From Bacteroidota bacterium (GTDB taxonomy: Bacteria > Bacteroidota > Bacteroidia > Chitinophagales > Chitinophagaceae): a stretch of 64,000 nt of DNA. A program made the translations under genes and the position numbers. The stretch lies in NCBI GenBank assembly GCA_023423405.1, contig JAFAFR010000023.1, forward strand, positions 124,001 to 188,000. Reading direction: 5' to 3'. Below are positions 51,903 through 61,460 of this stretch, piece after piece (positions within the stretch are counted from its first letter, which is position 1; every line of letters starts with the position of its first letter). The notes under the pieces are model-generated. The model did not search any database. It was given only the letters and a program-made list of their open reading frames with translations, and was not told the DNA's origin.

Positions 51903-52679
51903 ATGGTATTCCTCAGCCGGCTCTTTTTACTTTCTTTATTTTGCCTGAATATGGACATCCTTCCCCAGCCATGGGCCGATAATCCCGTTATCGCACACCG
52001 GGGCGCCTGGAAGAAAAAAGGCCTACCGGAAAATTCCATCGCCTCCCTGCAGGAGGCTGTGCGCCTGGGTTGCGCCGGCTCGGAGTTCGATGTGCATCTC
52101 ACCAAGGACAACATAATCGTGGTGAATCACGACCCCATTTTTTCCGGCCATGATATTGCCAGTTCCACTTATGCGGAACTGCTTGCTACAAAACTCTCCA
52201 ATGGGGAATCCATACCCACCGCCGAAGCTTATCTTACAGAAGGCATGAAGCAGCGCAGCACCAGGCTGGTGTATGAAATAAAAGCATCTGCCGCCGGCAA
52301 AGAACGCACCCTGGAACTCACACGCCGGTCGGTGGCCCTGGTAAAATCACTGGGCGCAGCAGAATGGGTGGATTATATTTCCTTTGACTATGACGCCTGT
52401 AAACTGGTGCACGAACTGGATCCCGCAGCGAGGGTAAGTTATCTCAGCGGGGATAAATCGCCCGAGCAACTTAAGACCGATGGCCTGAGTGGCTTCGACT
52501 ACCATTTTTCGGTGCTGGACAAAGAACCCGGCTGGTTGTCCGCTGCACGCAGTCTAAAGCTTTCCACCAATGCATGGACGGTGAACGACCCCGTTATCAT
52601 GAAGAAGCTGCTCGACCAGCAAATCGATTACATCACCACCAACGAGCCGGAAAAATTGTTTGAGCTGCTGAAGAAGTGA
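51903..52679 (+). CDS. Glycerophosphodiester phosphodiesterase
   Basis: The ATG at 51903 gives 258 residues with a short hydrophobic N-terminus (MVFLSRLFLLSLFCLN) that may be a signal peptide. An upstream GTG is less likely. The GDPD domain is clear: NPVIAHRGAWKKKGLPENSIAS with the active-site HRG, GSEFDVHLTKDNIIVVNHDPI with the E-x-D metal pair and catalytic histidine, and LVYEIKAS. Near the end, NAWTVNDP and IDYITTNEPEKL complete the barrel. It hydrolyses deacylated phospholipids to glycerol 3-phosphate and an alcohol. Confidence 0.9.
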   Translation: MVFLSRLFLLSLFCLNMDILPQPWADNPVIAHRGAWKKKGLPENSIASLQEAVRLGCAGSEFDVHLTKDNIIVVNHDPIFSGHDIASSTYAELLATKLSNGESIPTAEAYLTEGMKQRSTRLVYEIKASAAGKERTLELTRRSVALVKSLGAAEWVDYISFDYDACKLVHELDPAARVSYLSGDKSPEQLKTDGLSGFDYHFSVLDKEPGWLSAARSLKLSTNAWTVNDPVIMKKLLDQQIDYITTNEPEKLFELLKK

Positions 52680-52728
52680 TTGAACGGATGAATAGGCGCC
52701 TTATTTGAAGCACCGGGCGCCGGCGGCA

Positions 52729-53415
52729 TTATATCTCGAAAGAGAAGCCTTTTTTGATCAGCTTGTCGTATACTTTTTTGTCAAAACGATAGAGGCTGGC
52801 TGCGCGGTGCGATACGTCTTTCTGCTTTTCATTGCAGGGAATCAGCAATTCCATTTTCATGAACTTCCGCCGGAAATTCGGTTTGTCGAGCCTGGTGCCG
52901 AGAATGGCTTCGTAAAGTTCCTGTAGTTGAAGCAGGGTGAATTTTTTTGGCAGCAGGTTAAATCCGACCGGTTCGTGCTGCACTTTATGTTGCAGGAATT
53001 TAATGCAGTCGTCCGCAATGCGATTGTGGTCAAAGGCAATGGCGGGGAGCTGGTTGATCTCGAACCACTGCACGTCGGTTACCGTGTTGCCGGCATGCAA
53101 TACAAAACTTTCCTTGGTCACCAACGCGTAGTACACAAGGGTAATCACCCTTTTTTGCGGAAAGCGGTCAACATTCCCATAGGCCTTGAATTGTTCGAGG
53201 AAGATCTTCGATACCGATGTCTGCGCCATAAGGATGCGGGCGGCTGCATCGTCTATATCCTCGTTGTATTTGATCCAACTGCCCGGAAGCGCCCATTGTC
53301 CCTTGGTAGGACCCTGTCCATGTTTTACCAGCAGAATCGAAAGCGCCCCATTGCTGAATCCGAATATAACGCAGTCGATAGAAAGAGCATCTATCATTTC
53401 ATCCGAGAAGGCCAT
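52729..53415 (-). CDS. Nudix-winged-helix transcriptional regulator (AraR/NrtR-like)
   Basis: This 228-residue protein has an N-terminal Nudix fold (ALSIDCVIFGFSNGALSILLVKHG, WALPGSWIKYNEDIDDAA) and a C-terminal winged helix (FTLLQLQELYEAILGTRLDKPNFRRKFMKMELL). The Nudix box is degenerate: the run after the first glutamate is R-I-L-M-A-Q-T, with no R-E-x-x-E-E. It is therefore a ligand sensor rather than a hydrolase. Such proteins include AraR, the Bacteroides arabinose regulator. It is divergent from susC at 53581 with a 20-bp palindrome between them. It likely controls PUL 2 in response to arabinose or a related pentose. Confidence 0.85.
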   Translation of the reverse strand: MAFSDEMIDALSIDCVIFGFSNGALSILLVKHGQGPTKGQWALPGSWIKYNEDIDDAAARILMAQTSVSKIFLEQFKAYGNVDRFPQKRVITLVYYALVTKESFVLHAGNTVTDVQWFEINQLPAIAFDHNRIADDCIKFLQHKVQHEPVGFNLLPKKFTLLQLQELYEAILGTRLDKPNFRRKFMKMELLIPCNEKQKDVSHRAASLYRFDKKVYDKLIKKGFSFEI

Positions 53416-53521
53416 GGGCTGATCTTTTGGGTTAAAACTATTGTTTTTCGCAATCGCAAGGAGCCCGCGGAGAAAAAATATTTTTTGAAGACAATGTTTT
53501 TATTTTAACTTGTAGTCAAAA

Positions 53522-53541
53522 TAACTATATCGTTATAGTTA
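53522..53541. promoter_or_regulatory. 20-bp palindrome, putative operator of the Nudix regulator
   Basis: TAACTATATCGTTATAGTTA has perfect 8-bp arms around TCGT. It lies 40 bases before the susC start, just after a TTTG...TAACTTG pair (53484, 53506) that may be the promoter. This position would allow repression of susC transcription. Confidence 0.7.
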
Positions 53542-53580
53542 ATCTGACGATTACATGGTTTAATAAATAACCAGCGCTAT

Positions 53581-56500
53581 ATGAAAAAAATCAAAGCACT
53601 GCTGTGCTTCTGCCTCCTGGCGGGAGCAGGTAACAACTCTTTTGCCCAAATCAAAATCACCGGCAGGGTATATAACGCCAGCTCCGGTGAGGCCCTGCCG
53701 GGCGCCACCGTCCGGGTTAAAACGGACAACACTACCGCTATCGCCGATTCGGCGGGCAACTATTCCATCACTGTTGCGGGTTCGGGGTTAACACTGGTCG
53801 CCTCCTTTTCGGGCATGACCACCACTGAACAGGTGGCGCAGCGCGACGGCATTCTGAATTTTGCCCTGCTGCCCATCGCCGGCTCTTACGGCGAAGTGGT
53901 AGTGATCGGTTACGGGCAACAAAGCCGGAAGCAATTGTCCACCGCCGTCTCCACCATCAAATCATCGACCATTACTTCCATTCCCGCTTCCCGGCTGGAG
54001 CAGGCCCTGCAGGGAACGGCGCCCGGCGTTACGGTGATCCAGAATTCGGGCTCTCCCGGTTCGCCGCTCACCATACGCATGCGCGGAACCGGCACGGCAG
54101 GGGCGGCGCAACCCCTCTTCATCGTAGACGGTATGCAGGTACCCGATCTCAATTTCCTGAACCCATTCGACATCGATAATATCTCCATTCTGAAGGATGC
54201 CGCCTCCGCTGCCATCTATGGCGCCCGCGGCGGCAACGGTGTGGTACTGGTGCAGACAAAAACCGGCAAACGCAACAGCAGCCAGCCTTCCATTTCACTC
54301 AATACTTTTTACGGTATCCAGAACGTTGGGCATACACCTGAACTGATGAACCGCGACCAGTACGTGGATTATTACAACCAATACGCTGCTGCCACGGGCG
54401 GCACGCCTATTTCCGATGCCGATCGCGCCAAACTGCCCAATACCAACTGGTACGACGAAGTGTTCGATAAAAACGTGCCCATGTACAATGCCAATCTCTC
54501 CGTGGCGGGTGGCGGTGATACATATTCTTATTTTCTATCGGCCAGCGATTTTAACCAGCGCGGCATGGTGGGCGGGAAAGACAAATCGGACTACGACCGT
54601 AAAAATCTCAAATTCAATTTTGACGTGGATGTATTCAAGAACCTCAACATAAAAGTTGGCGCCGACCTGGTAAGTGTGAAACGGCACTATATTTTTGAGA
54701 ATTCCGCCGCGCCCGGTGGTGCCGTGGTCAATTACGTCAACGCAATCCCCGCCGTATATCCCGCGTTTGATCCCAACGATCCCAACATCCCGTTCAATCC
54801 CGGCGATCTCGCCAATCCCATCATGGTGAACGGCGTAAAACTTCCTGCGGTAGGTGCCGTGACCAATCCCTTCCTGGCCCTGCTTACCAATAACAACCTG
54901 TTGCAGTCTTCCATATCCGTTTATAATATTGCCGGTACCTGGAAGCCTTTCCGGAATTTCACGCTGTTCAGCTCCTATGCGTATTACAAAGACAATACGG
55001 GTAATAAAAGTTTCACGCCTTCTTTTGACTACCGGCCCAGTCAGAATTTTTTCAACCAGTACAACAGCCTGTCTGAGGCAGCTTATTCCAATGAATACAA
55101 GCAATGGGAAGGGAACGCATCCTATCGCATTAACAGAGACGACCATCGATTGGAGATCCTGGCGGGTTTCTCCGTGCTGCAATCGCGCAGCAGTGCCCGG
55201 TCGCAGAGCGGCAGCGATTTTTATGTAAATGATTTTGACAAAATCAATTTTGCACTGATCAAAGATCCTTCAAAGATTATCAACGGAACGCCGCAGGTGG
55301 CAGAAACAGGACTGCTGTCCTATTATGGAAGGATCAACTACAGTTACAGGAACCGTTACCTCCTGGGCGCCACCCTTCGGAGCGATGCATCATCGCTGTT
55401 TGGTCCCGATAACCGCACGGGCATTTTCCCCTCCGTATCGGCCGGCTGGATCGTATCGGACGAATCCTTTCTTGAAAACTCATCCTTTATCAGCCTGTTG
55501 AAACTGCGCGCAAGCTGGGGCATCAACGGTAACAATTTCATCAATCCTTATCAATACAGCACCATCGCCAATCCTAACTCCGGACCTTCTTTCGGCGGGC
55601 AGAATACGTCCGGCATCAATATTCCCTACCTCGCTAACCCGGCGGTGAAATGGGAGCAGGTAATGCAGTCTAATATCGGAGCCGACCTGAACCTGCTGAA
55701 TAATTCACTCGGTTTCTCCATCGATTATTACGTGAAAAAGAACTCTGATGTGCTGGTTCCCATTGGCACACCGGCGTATACCGGTTACAGTTCTGCTGCT
55801 GCCAATATTGCCGACGTGCGCAACAGTGGGGTGGAAATCTCTGCTACGTATAATTATAACCGTCAGAAAGATTTCTCCTGGAATATCGGCGTGAACGCGG
55901 CCTTCAACAAAAATGAGGTCACTAACCTGGGCCTCAATGGACAGCCGATACCCGGCGGTTCCATCGTCTTTATTTTTGCCGACCCTATTACGCGCACTGA
56001 TATTGGTCAGCCCATTGCCAGTTTCTATGGATATAAACTGGAACGTATAGACGAAAACGGGGATTTTGTTTTCCAGGACCTCGATGGTAAGTCGGGCATC
56101 ACCGAAAAAGACAAGACCTTTATCGGCAGTCCCTTCCCCAAGTTCACTTACGGCGTGTCGCTGGGCGCGGCTTACAAGGGCTTCGACCTCAGTGCCTTCC
56201 TCTACGGATCGCAGGGCAATAAGATCTACGACGCTACGGTGCGGCTCGATGCCAGCTATTCCAACAGGCCGGTGTATTACGGCGAAGCCGGCGCTCCACG
56301 CAATGTACTGGGCCAGGGCGCTACCGGTACCGCACAAACGGAGGTATCTGATTATTATGTGAAAGATGGCTCTTTCAGCAAGTTGCGTACGCTTACGCTC
56401 GGATATACTTTTTCGAAAGACTTCCTGGAGCCGCTGAAATTGTCGAATATCCGTCTCTATGCCACGGTGCAGAATCTTTTTGTGATCACCCGTTACAAGG

Positions 56501-56616
56501 GAACAGATCCGGAGATCGGGCAATCCGCTGCTGAAAATACACTGGATGTGGGCATCGACCGCGGTTTTTATCCCCAGCCCAGGGTTTTCCTTTTTGGTCT
56601 TCAGGCGAAATTCTAA
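53581..56616 (+). CDS. SusC-type TonB-dependent outer membrane transporter (PUL 2)
   Basis: This 1011-residue protein has a signal peptide ending NNSFAQ. A carboxypeptidase-regulatory-like domain (ITGRVYNASSGEALPGATVRV) is followed by a TonB-box-like GEVVVIGYG. Next come a plug (LEQALQGTAPGVTV, IRMRGTGT, PLFIVDGMQ, ILKDAASAAIYGARGGNGVV) and a beta-barrel ending LFGLQAKF. It is diverged from the SusC of PUL 1 over the whole barrel, so the cargo probably differs. It pairs with the SusD gene 18 bases downstream. Regulation by the divergent Nudix regulator is suggested by the palindrome upstream. Confidence 0.97.
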   Translation: MKKIKALLCFCLLAGAGNNSFAQIKITGRVYNASSGEALPGATVRVKTDNTTAIADSAGNYSITVAGSGLTLVASFSGMTTTEQVAQRDGILNFALLPIAGSYGEVVVIGYGQQSRKQLSTAVSTIKSSTITSIPASRLEQALQGTAPGVTVIQNSGSPGSPLTIRMRGTGTAGAAQPLFIVDGMQVPDLNFLNPFDIDNISILKDAASAAIYGARGGNGVVLVQTKTGKRNSSQPSISLNTFYGIQNVGHTPELMNRDQYVDYYNQYAAATGGTPISDADRAKLPNTNWYDEVFDKNVPMYNANLSVAGGGDTYSYFLSASDFNQRGMVGGKDKSDYDRKNLKFNFDVDVFKNLNIKVGADLVSVKRHYIFENSAAPGGAVVNYVNAIPAVYPAFDPNDPNIPFNPGDLANPIMVNGVKLPAVGAVTNPFLALLTNNNLLQSSISVYNIAGTWKPFRNFTLFSSYAYYKDNTGNKSFTPSFDYRPSQNFFNQYNSLSEAAYSNEYKQWEGNASYRINRDDHRLEILAGFSVLQSRSSARSQSGSDFYVNDFDKINFALIKDPSKIINGTPQVAETGLLSYYGRINYSYRNRYLLGATLRSDASSLFGPDNRTGIFPSVSAGWIVSDESFLENSSFISLLKLRASWGINGNNFINPYQYSTIANPNSGPSFGGQNTSGINIPYLANPAVKWEQVMQSNIGADLNLLNNSLGFSIDYYVKKNSDVLVPIGTPAYTGYSSAAANIADVRNSGVEISATYNYNRQKDFSWNIGVNAAFNKNEVTNLGLNGQPIPGGSIVFIFADPITRTDIGQPIASFYGYKLERIDENGDFVFQDLDGKSGITEKDKTFIGSPFPKFTYGVSLGAAYKGFDLSAFLYGSQGNKIYDATVRLDASYSNRPVYYGEAGAPRNVLGQGATGTAQTEVSDYYVKDGSFSKLRTLTLGYTFSKDFLEPLKLSNIRLYATVQNLFVITRYKGTDPEIGQSAAENTLDVGIDRGFYPQPRVFLFGLQAKF

Positions 56617-56634
56617 TCCACTAAACTTTTTGTT

Positions 56635-58170
56635 ATGAAATGCTTTTCACCGAAATATTTTTCCATCGTTTTTTCGCTGGCGGTTGCGGCGGCGCTTGCC
56701 TCCTGTAATAAGGACGAACTCCTGAACAAGGCGCCGGTCACCTCACTCGATAACTCCAATGCGCTGGTGACGGAAGCCGATTATATTTCACTGACCAATT
56801 CGGCTTACGATCCCATACAGTGGCAGGAGAATGGCGGCCCGCTCAGCACCTTCCCGGTCATGTTCCAGGAGATCCGCGCCGACGATTGCATCAGCCAGTG
56901 GGCTTCCTACTGGACCTATGGCGCCGTGTTTGACGATTTCAGGCTCATCAAGGCTAATAATACTACGGTGCTGGGATGGTGGCAAAAATGGTACACCGTT
57001 GTTTCGCGCGCCAATGCAGCCATGTATTTCGATTCTTCTTACGCCGGTTTCACTACTCCCGGGCTGAAAGAGCGACTTATCGCCGAAGCCAAATTTCTCC
57101 GGGCCTTAGGTTATTTCCAACTGGTGATCCATTTCGGCGATGTGCCGCTGATCACAAAATACATTGGCAGCACCACCGACCAGATCAAGTATCCGCGCTC
57201 CTCCAGGGCGGCGATCTATGCACAGATTGAAAAAGACCTTACCGATGCGGTGGCCGTATTGCCTGAATCTTATTCCGGTGGCGACCTGGGCAGGGCTACA
57301 AAAGGTGCAGCTTACACGTTGCTGGCAAAGGCCAGCCTCTACCAGCAGGACTATGCGAAAACCCGCAGCTATTGTGAGGCCGTTATCAATTCCGGCGTTT
57401 ACAGCCTGGAAGGCAATTATGCCGACAACTGGAGCCTGAGCAATGAATATGGAAAGGAGTCGATTTTTGAGATCGGGTACCAGTCGGGCTTTGCCACGGC
57501 GGGCATCACCAACCAGGGATCTTTTTCTTATCTCTATTTCGGATTCATCCCGGCCGGCACCAACGCTTTTGGAAACTGTGTACCCCGCCAGTCGCTGGTT
57601 GACCTCTACGACAACAACGATGCCCGTAAAGACGCCACTTTTATTCTGCCATCCACGTATATGGACGACCTGGGCCAGACGGCTTACGATGCAGGCACCC
57701 AGTTTTACGAGTTCTACTGGACCGTTCCCGAAGCGCTGGAATCACAGGCCAGCGTAAGGAAATATTATATCCCCAAATCGGTTGCCACTTCGCTGACTAC
57801 CATCGGCAGCAGTCCGTTGAATGAAAAAATATTCCGTTATGCCGATGTGTTGCTCATGCATGCCGAAGCCGCCGTTATGGGTGCGGGCGGCGATGGCCTC
57901 GGTTCATTGAACCAGGTTATTGCAAGAGCTTATGGCAATAATTCGCATAACCTGGGCAGTTATACGCTGGATGATGTGAAACGCCAGCGCCGGCTGGAGC
58001 TGGCCACCGAAGGCTGGGACCGGTTTACCGACCTGGTACGCTGGAACGATGCTGGTTCAACACTTGCCTTTAAACATTTTACGCCCAACCGCGATGAGCT
58101 GTTGCCCATTCCCCAGGCGGAGATTGACCTGGTAGGCGGTGATGTGCTGAGTCAAAATCCCGGCTACTGA
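56635..58170 (+). CDS. SusD/RagB-type surface glycan-binding lipoprotein (PUL 2)
   Basis: This 511-residue lipoprotein (lipobox ALASCNKDELL) has the SusD helical pattern: LVTEADYISLTNSAYDPIQW, LIAEAKFLRALGYFQLVIHFGDVPLI, GAAYTLLAKASLYQQDYAKTRSYCEAV, IFRYADVLLMHAEAAVMG, QRRLELATEGWDRFTDLVRW, ending LSQNPGY. It is somewhat longer than the PUL 1 SusD. It binds glycan at the surface and hands it to SusC. The sugar-porter gene starts 22 bases downstream. Confidence 0.97.
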   Translation: MKCFSPKYFSIVFSLAVAAALASCNKDELLNKAPVTSLDNSNALVTEADYISLTNSAYDPIQWQENGGPLSTFPVMFQEIRADDCISQWASYWTYGAVFDDFRLIKANNTTVLGWWQKWYTVVSRANAAMYFDSSYAGFTTPGLKERLIAEAKFLRALGYFQLVIHFGDVPLITKYIGSTTDQIKYPRSSRAAIYAQIEKDLTDAVAVLPESYSGGDLGRATKGAAYTLLAKASLYQQDYAKTRSYCEAVINSGVYSLEGNYADNWSLSNEYGKESIFEIGYQSGFATAGITNQGSFSYLYFGFIPAGTNAFGNCVPRQSLVDLYDNNDARKDATFILPSTYMDDLGQTAYDAGTQFYEFYWTVPEALESQASVRKYYIPKSVATSLTTIGSSPLNEKIFRYADVLLMHAEAAVMGAGGDGLGSLNQVIARAYGNNSHNLGSYTLDDVKRQRRLELATEGWDRFTDLVRWNDAGSTLAFKHFTPNRDELLPIPQAEIDLVGGDVLSQNPGY

Positions 58171-58192
58171 GCATCCATTAGTATATTGATGT

Positions 58193-59815
58193 ATGCGATC
58201 GACTAATTTATATGTAATAGGCATAGCTTCCATTGCCGCGATTGGTGGCTTCCTGCTGGGCTTTGACGGATCAGTTATTTCAGGCGCCATACCTTTTTAC
58301 AAAGAGGTGTTCGGACTGCAGGATGGTTCTTTCCTCCTGGGCTTCTCCGTGTCCTGTATCATTTGGGGATCGGTGATCGGTAACATGCTGGCGGGCCCAC
58401 TCAGCGACAGGATTGGCAGGAAACCTTCCCTTGTCATCGCGGCCCTTCTATTTACAGCAACGGGACTGATCTGCGCATTCGCGCAGAATATTGGCCTCTT
58501 CATCGCGGGGCGCTTTATCGGCGGACTGGGCGTGGGCATTGCCATTTTGGTGGCGCCTGTGTACATCGCGGAAATTGCCCCGGCGCGCAACAGGGGCTGG
58601 CTGGTTTCGTTCAACCAGTTGCTGATTGTGGTGGGTTTGTCAGCCGCTTATTTTTCCAACTATTTCATTTTGAAAACGGTGGAAGATCCGTTGGTAAACT
58701 GGCGCTGGATGCTGGGGATAGAAAGCATTCCTGCCCTGCTCTACCTGGTGCTGATTGTTTTCATCCCGGAAAGTCCGCGGTGGTTACTGATGCGGCGGCA
58801 GGACAGTCGAGCCATGGCCATATTGCGTAAAGTGAATGGAGAAGAAGGAGCGGAGACGGCCTTTCATGAAATAAAAAATTCACTGGCCGGCGAAACGAAA
58901 ACGGCGATTCGGCAACAGGCGGCGGAACTGTTTTCGAAAAGAATGAAACGCGTGCTGGTAATTGGTTTTGGCCTGGGCATCCTGCAACAGTTTTCGGGGA
59001 TCAATGCCATATTGTATTATGCGCCTGTTGTGTTTGAATCGACAGGCGGTGGCCGGGACGCGGCTTTTCTCCAGGCCATCGTATTGGGATTGGTATTTGT
59101 GATCATGACCATTGTATCCATGTTCCTGATCGACCGCCTGGGCCGCAAACCGCTGCTGTATACAGGCGTTTCTATCATGGCGCTTTCACTTACGCTGGTG
59201 GGATGGCTGTTTTACCAGGCCAGCTATACCGTGAGCCGGGAAGATATAAAAACCGTTGCCGCTGCGGTAGCGGAACAGGAGCTGGGAGCGCGTGGCAGGA
59301 ACAATAAAGAAGCGGACAATATTCCGCTGCGCCGTAATCTTTTTGAAAAAAGCCTGGCCGGTATTGAAGATAAGAGCTATGCCAGTGATGCCGGTTTTTA
59401 TAAAGCGGTTGAAGATGCACTTGGAAATACCGGCCTGGATGCAGCACGGTACAAACCGGGCCTGTTGAAGCAGGGAATTCGCATCAACAGCCGCTGGGTA
59501 TTGTTCGGCATCCTGGGATTCATTGCAGGGTTTTCCATTTCGCTGGGACCTGTTATGTGGGCCATGTTCTCCGAAATATTTCCCAACCAGTTACGGGGCT
59601 TTGCCATTTCGGTAGTGGGGGCCGCGAATGCCCTGGCCAGTTTTGTGGTGGCTACTTTCTTCCCGGTTCAACTGGCTTTGTTCGGAAACGCCAATACCTA
59701 TTTCTTATATGCGGCCCTGATGTATTTCTGCTTATGGTTCACCTGGAAATATGTTGTGGAAACAAAAGGTAAAACACTGGAGCAACTGGAAAAAGAATTA
59801 ACCAGAAATGATTGA
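58193..59815 (+). CDS. Sugar porter of the major facilitator superfamily (XylE/AraE-like)
   Basis: This 540-residue inner membrane transporter has twelve helices and sugar-porter signatures: GGFLLGFDGSVISGAI, DRIGRKPSLVIAA, PESPRWLLMRRQ, QQFSGINAILYYAP, DRLGRKPLLYTG, and a C-terminal VETKGKTLEQLEKEL. An insert of about 75 residues (YTVSREDIKTV to LLKQGIRINS) lies between helices nine and ten, making it longer than E. coli XylE. It would import monosaccharide such as arabinose or xylose, probably with protons. It overlaps the GH43 gene by 8 bases. Confidence 0.93.
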   Translation: MRSTNLYVIGIASIAAIGGFLLGFDGSVISGAIPFYKEVFGLQDGSFLLGFSVSCIIWGSVIGNMLAGPLSDRIGRKPSLVIAALLFTATGLICAFAQNIGLFIAGRFIGGLGVGIAILVAPVYIAEIAPARNRGWLVSFNQLLIVVGLSAAYFSNYFILKTVEDPLVNWRWMLGIESIPALLYLVLIVFIPESPRWLLMRRQDSRAMAILRKVNGEEGAETAFHEIKNSLAGETKTAIRQQAAELFSKRMKRVLVIGFGLGILQQFSGINAILYYAPVVFESTGGGRDAAFLQAIVLGLVFVIMTIVSMFLIDRLGRKPLLYTGVSIMALSLTLVGWLFYQASYTVSREDIKTVAAAVAEQELGARGRNNKEADNIPLRRNLFEKSLAGIEDKSYASDAGFYKAVEDALGNTGLDAARYKPGLLKQGIRINSRWVLFGILGFIAGFSISLGPVMWAMFSEIFPNQLRGFAISVVGAANALASFVVATFFPVQLALFGNANTYFLYAALMYFCLWFTWKYVVETKGKTLEQLEKELTRND

Positions 59816-61460
59816 GATAAAGAACCCGATCCTGAAAGGCTTTAATCCTGATCCGTCGATTGTGCGGGTGGGAAAAGATTATTATATCACTACTTCCACA
59901 TTTGAATGGTTCCCCGGCGTGCAGATCCATCATTCGCGCGACCTGAAGAACTGGCGCCTTATCAGCCGCCCGCTGAACCGCCTGTCGCAGCTCGATATGC
60001 GGGGCGTGCCCGATTCCTGCGGCGTTTGGGCGCCCTGCCTCAGTTATGATAAGGGAACCTTTTACCTCGTGTATTCAAACGTGCGTTCATTTGCCGGCGT
60101 GTGGAAAGACACACCTAATTATCTTGTTACCACGCAGAATATTGAAGGCGACTGGTCCGATCCTGTTTTTCTTTCTTCCGTTGGGTTTGACGGAAGCCTG
60201 TTTCACGACGAAGACGGCAGGAAATGGTACGTGAGTATGCGCGTGGATCACCGGAAGGGAAAGATGTTTGGCGGTATTGTGCTGCAGGAATTTTGTATGG
60301 AAAAGCAATCGCTGACAGGGCCGCTGTTCTCCATTTTTGAAGGATCGGAACTGGGTTTGACTGAAGGCCCGCACCTGTACAAAAAAGATGGCTATTACTA
60401 TTTGCTGACGGCCGAAGGCGGGACCGAATACGGCCACGCTGCCACGCTGGCCCGTGCGCGCAATATCACCGGCCCCTATACCCTGAGCCCGCAACATCCC
60501 TTTATCAGCACCAGGTATGAAGCGGATTATTACCTGCAGAAATGCGGCCATGCCGATTTTGTACAAACGGAGCAGGGAGACTGGCTGGCAGTGTTCCTCA
60601 GCGCCAGGCCGCTGTCGCCGCGCGGGTGTTGCATTTTGGGTCGCGAAACCTCCATTGAAACGGTCGACTGGCCGAAGAACGAATGGCCCCTGCCGGGCAG
60701 TGGCAACTGCATTCCGCGAACAGAACTGTCGCTGCCGGTGGAAGAAGAGCATCCTTTCCCGGAACAGGCGGGCGACACAAGAATATCGTTTGACAGCCCG
60801 GAACTGGACAGTAGTTTCCAGTCCTTACGGGTACCAATGGCCGAAGATTGGATTTCGCTGTTGCACCGGCCGGGATGGCTCACCCTTTTCGGGCGCGAAT
60901 CGCTCAGCTCCACGCACGAGCAGAGCCTTGTTGCCCGGAGAATCCAGGGCCTGCACATGGAAGCAGCCACCAGTCTTGATTTCAGCCCGGCGTCTTTTCA
61001 GCAGATGGCGGGACTGGTATGCTACTACAATACTGCACACTTCCACTACCTGTATGTATCGGCAAACGACCAGGGGGAACGTGTATTGCAGGTCATTACT
61101 TATGATCATTACCGGCAGGCGGAAGTGCTTGCCCAGCCCGCGCTGCTTCCAGCTAACGGTACCGTATATCTGAAAGTTGTGCTTTACGGCGCCGACCTGC
61201 AGTTCTATTATGCTTTGCGGGAAGGCGAGTGGATCGCTGCAGGACCGGCGCTCAATGCGCGGATTTTATCCGACGATTATGTACGCGAAGGCGGGGAGTC
61301 GTACCGCCCGGCATTTACAGGTGCTTTTGTGGGTGTTTGCTGCCAGGACCTGACCGGCGCGCGCATCCCGGCATCTTTCGACTGGTTCCATTATTCAGAA
61401 AAAGAATACCGGTTCTCACCGGACATACAAACCGCCATCATATGCAAACAGGAGTTTTGA
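59808..61460 (+). CDS. GH43 beta-xylosidase/alpha-L-arabinofuranosidase
   Basis: This 550-residue protein has no signal peptide. The five-bladed GH43 domain is in the first 320 residues: NPILKGFNPDPSIVRVGKDYYITTSTFEWFPGVQIHHSRDL with the catalytic aspartate, GVWAPCLSYDKGTFYLVYS, FDGSLFHDEDGRKWYVSM with the pKa-modulating aspartate, and GLTEGPHLYKKDGYYYLL with the acid glutamate. A C-terminal beta-sandwich of the GH43 C2 type follows (FQQMAGLVCYYNTAHFHYLYVS). Lack of a signal suggests cytoplasmic or periplasmic hydrolysis of imported oligosaccharide. It is coupled to the sugar porter by an 8-base overlap and to the next gene by 19 bases. Confidence 0.92.
   Translation: MIEIKNPILKGFNPDPSIVRVGKDYYITTSTFEWFPGVQIHHSRDLKNWRLISRPLNRLSQLDMRGVPDSCGVWAPCLSYDKGTFYLVYSNVRSFAGVWKDTPNYLVTTQNIEGDWSDPVFLSSVGFDGSLFHDEDGRKWYVSMRVDHRKGKMFGGIVLQEFCMEKQSLTGPLFSIFEGSELGLTEGPHLYKKDGYYYLLTAEGGTEYGHAATLARARNITGPYTLSPQHPFISTRYEADYYLQKCGHADFVQTEQGDWLAVFLSARPLSPRGCCILGRETSIETVDWPKNEWPLPGSGNCIPRTELSLPVEEEHPFPEQAGDTRISFDSPELDSSFQSLRVPMAEDWISLLHRPGWLTLFGRESLSSTHEQSLVARRIQGLHMEAATSLDFSPASFQQMAGLVCYYNTAHFHYLYVSANDQGERVLQVITYDHYRQAEVLAQPALLPANGTVYLKVVLYGADLQFYYALREGEWIAAGPALNARILSDDYVREGGESYRPAFTGAFVGVCCQDLTGARIPASFDWFHYSEKEYRFSPDIQTAIICKQEF

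Noticed and set aside
61229..61441. N-terminal extension of the GH26-like lipoprotein
   Set aside because: This part is out of frame inside the GH43 gene and arginine/cysteine-rich. The lipoprotein signal begins at ATG 61442.
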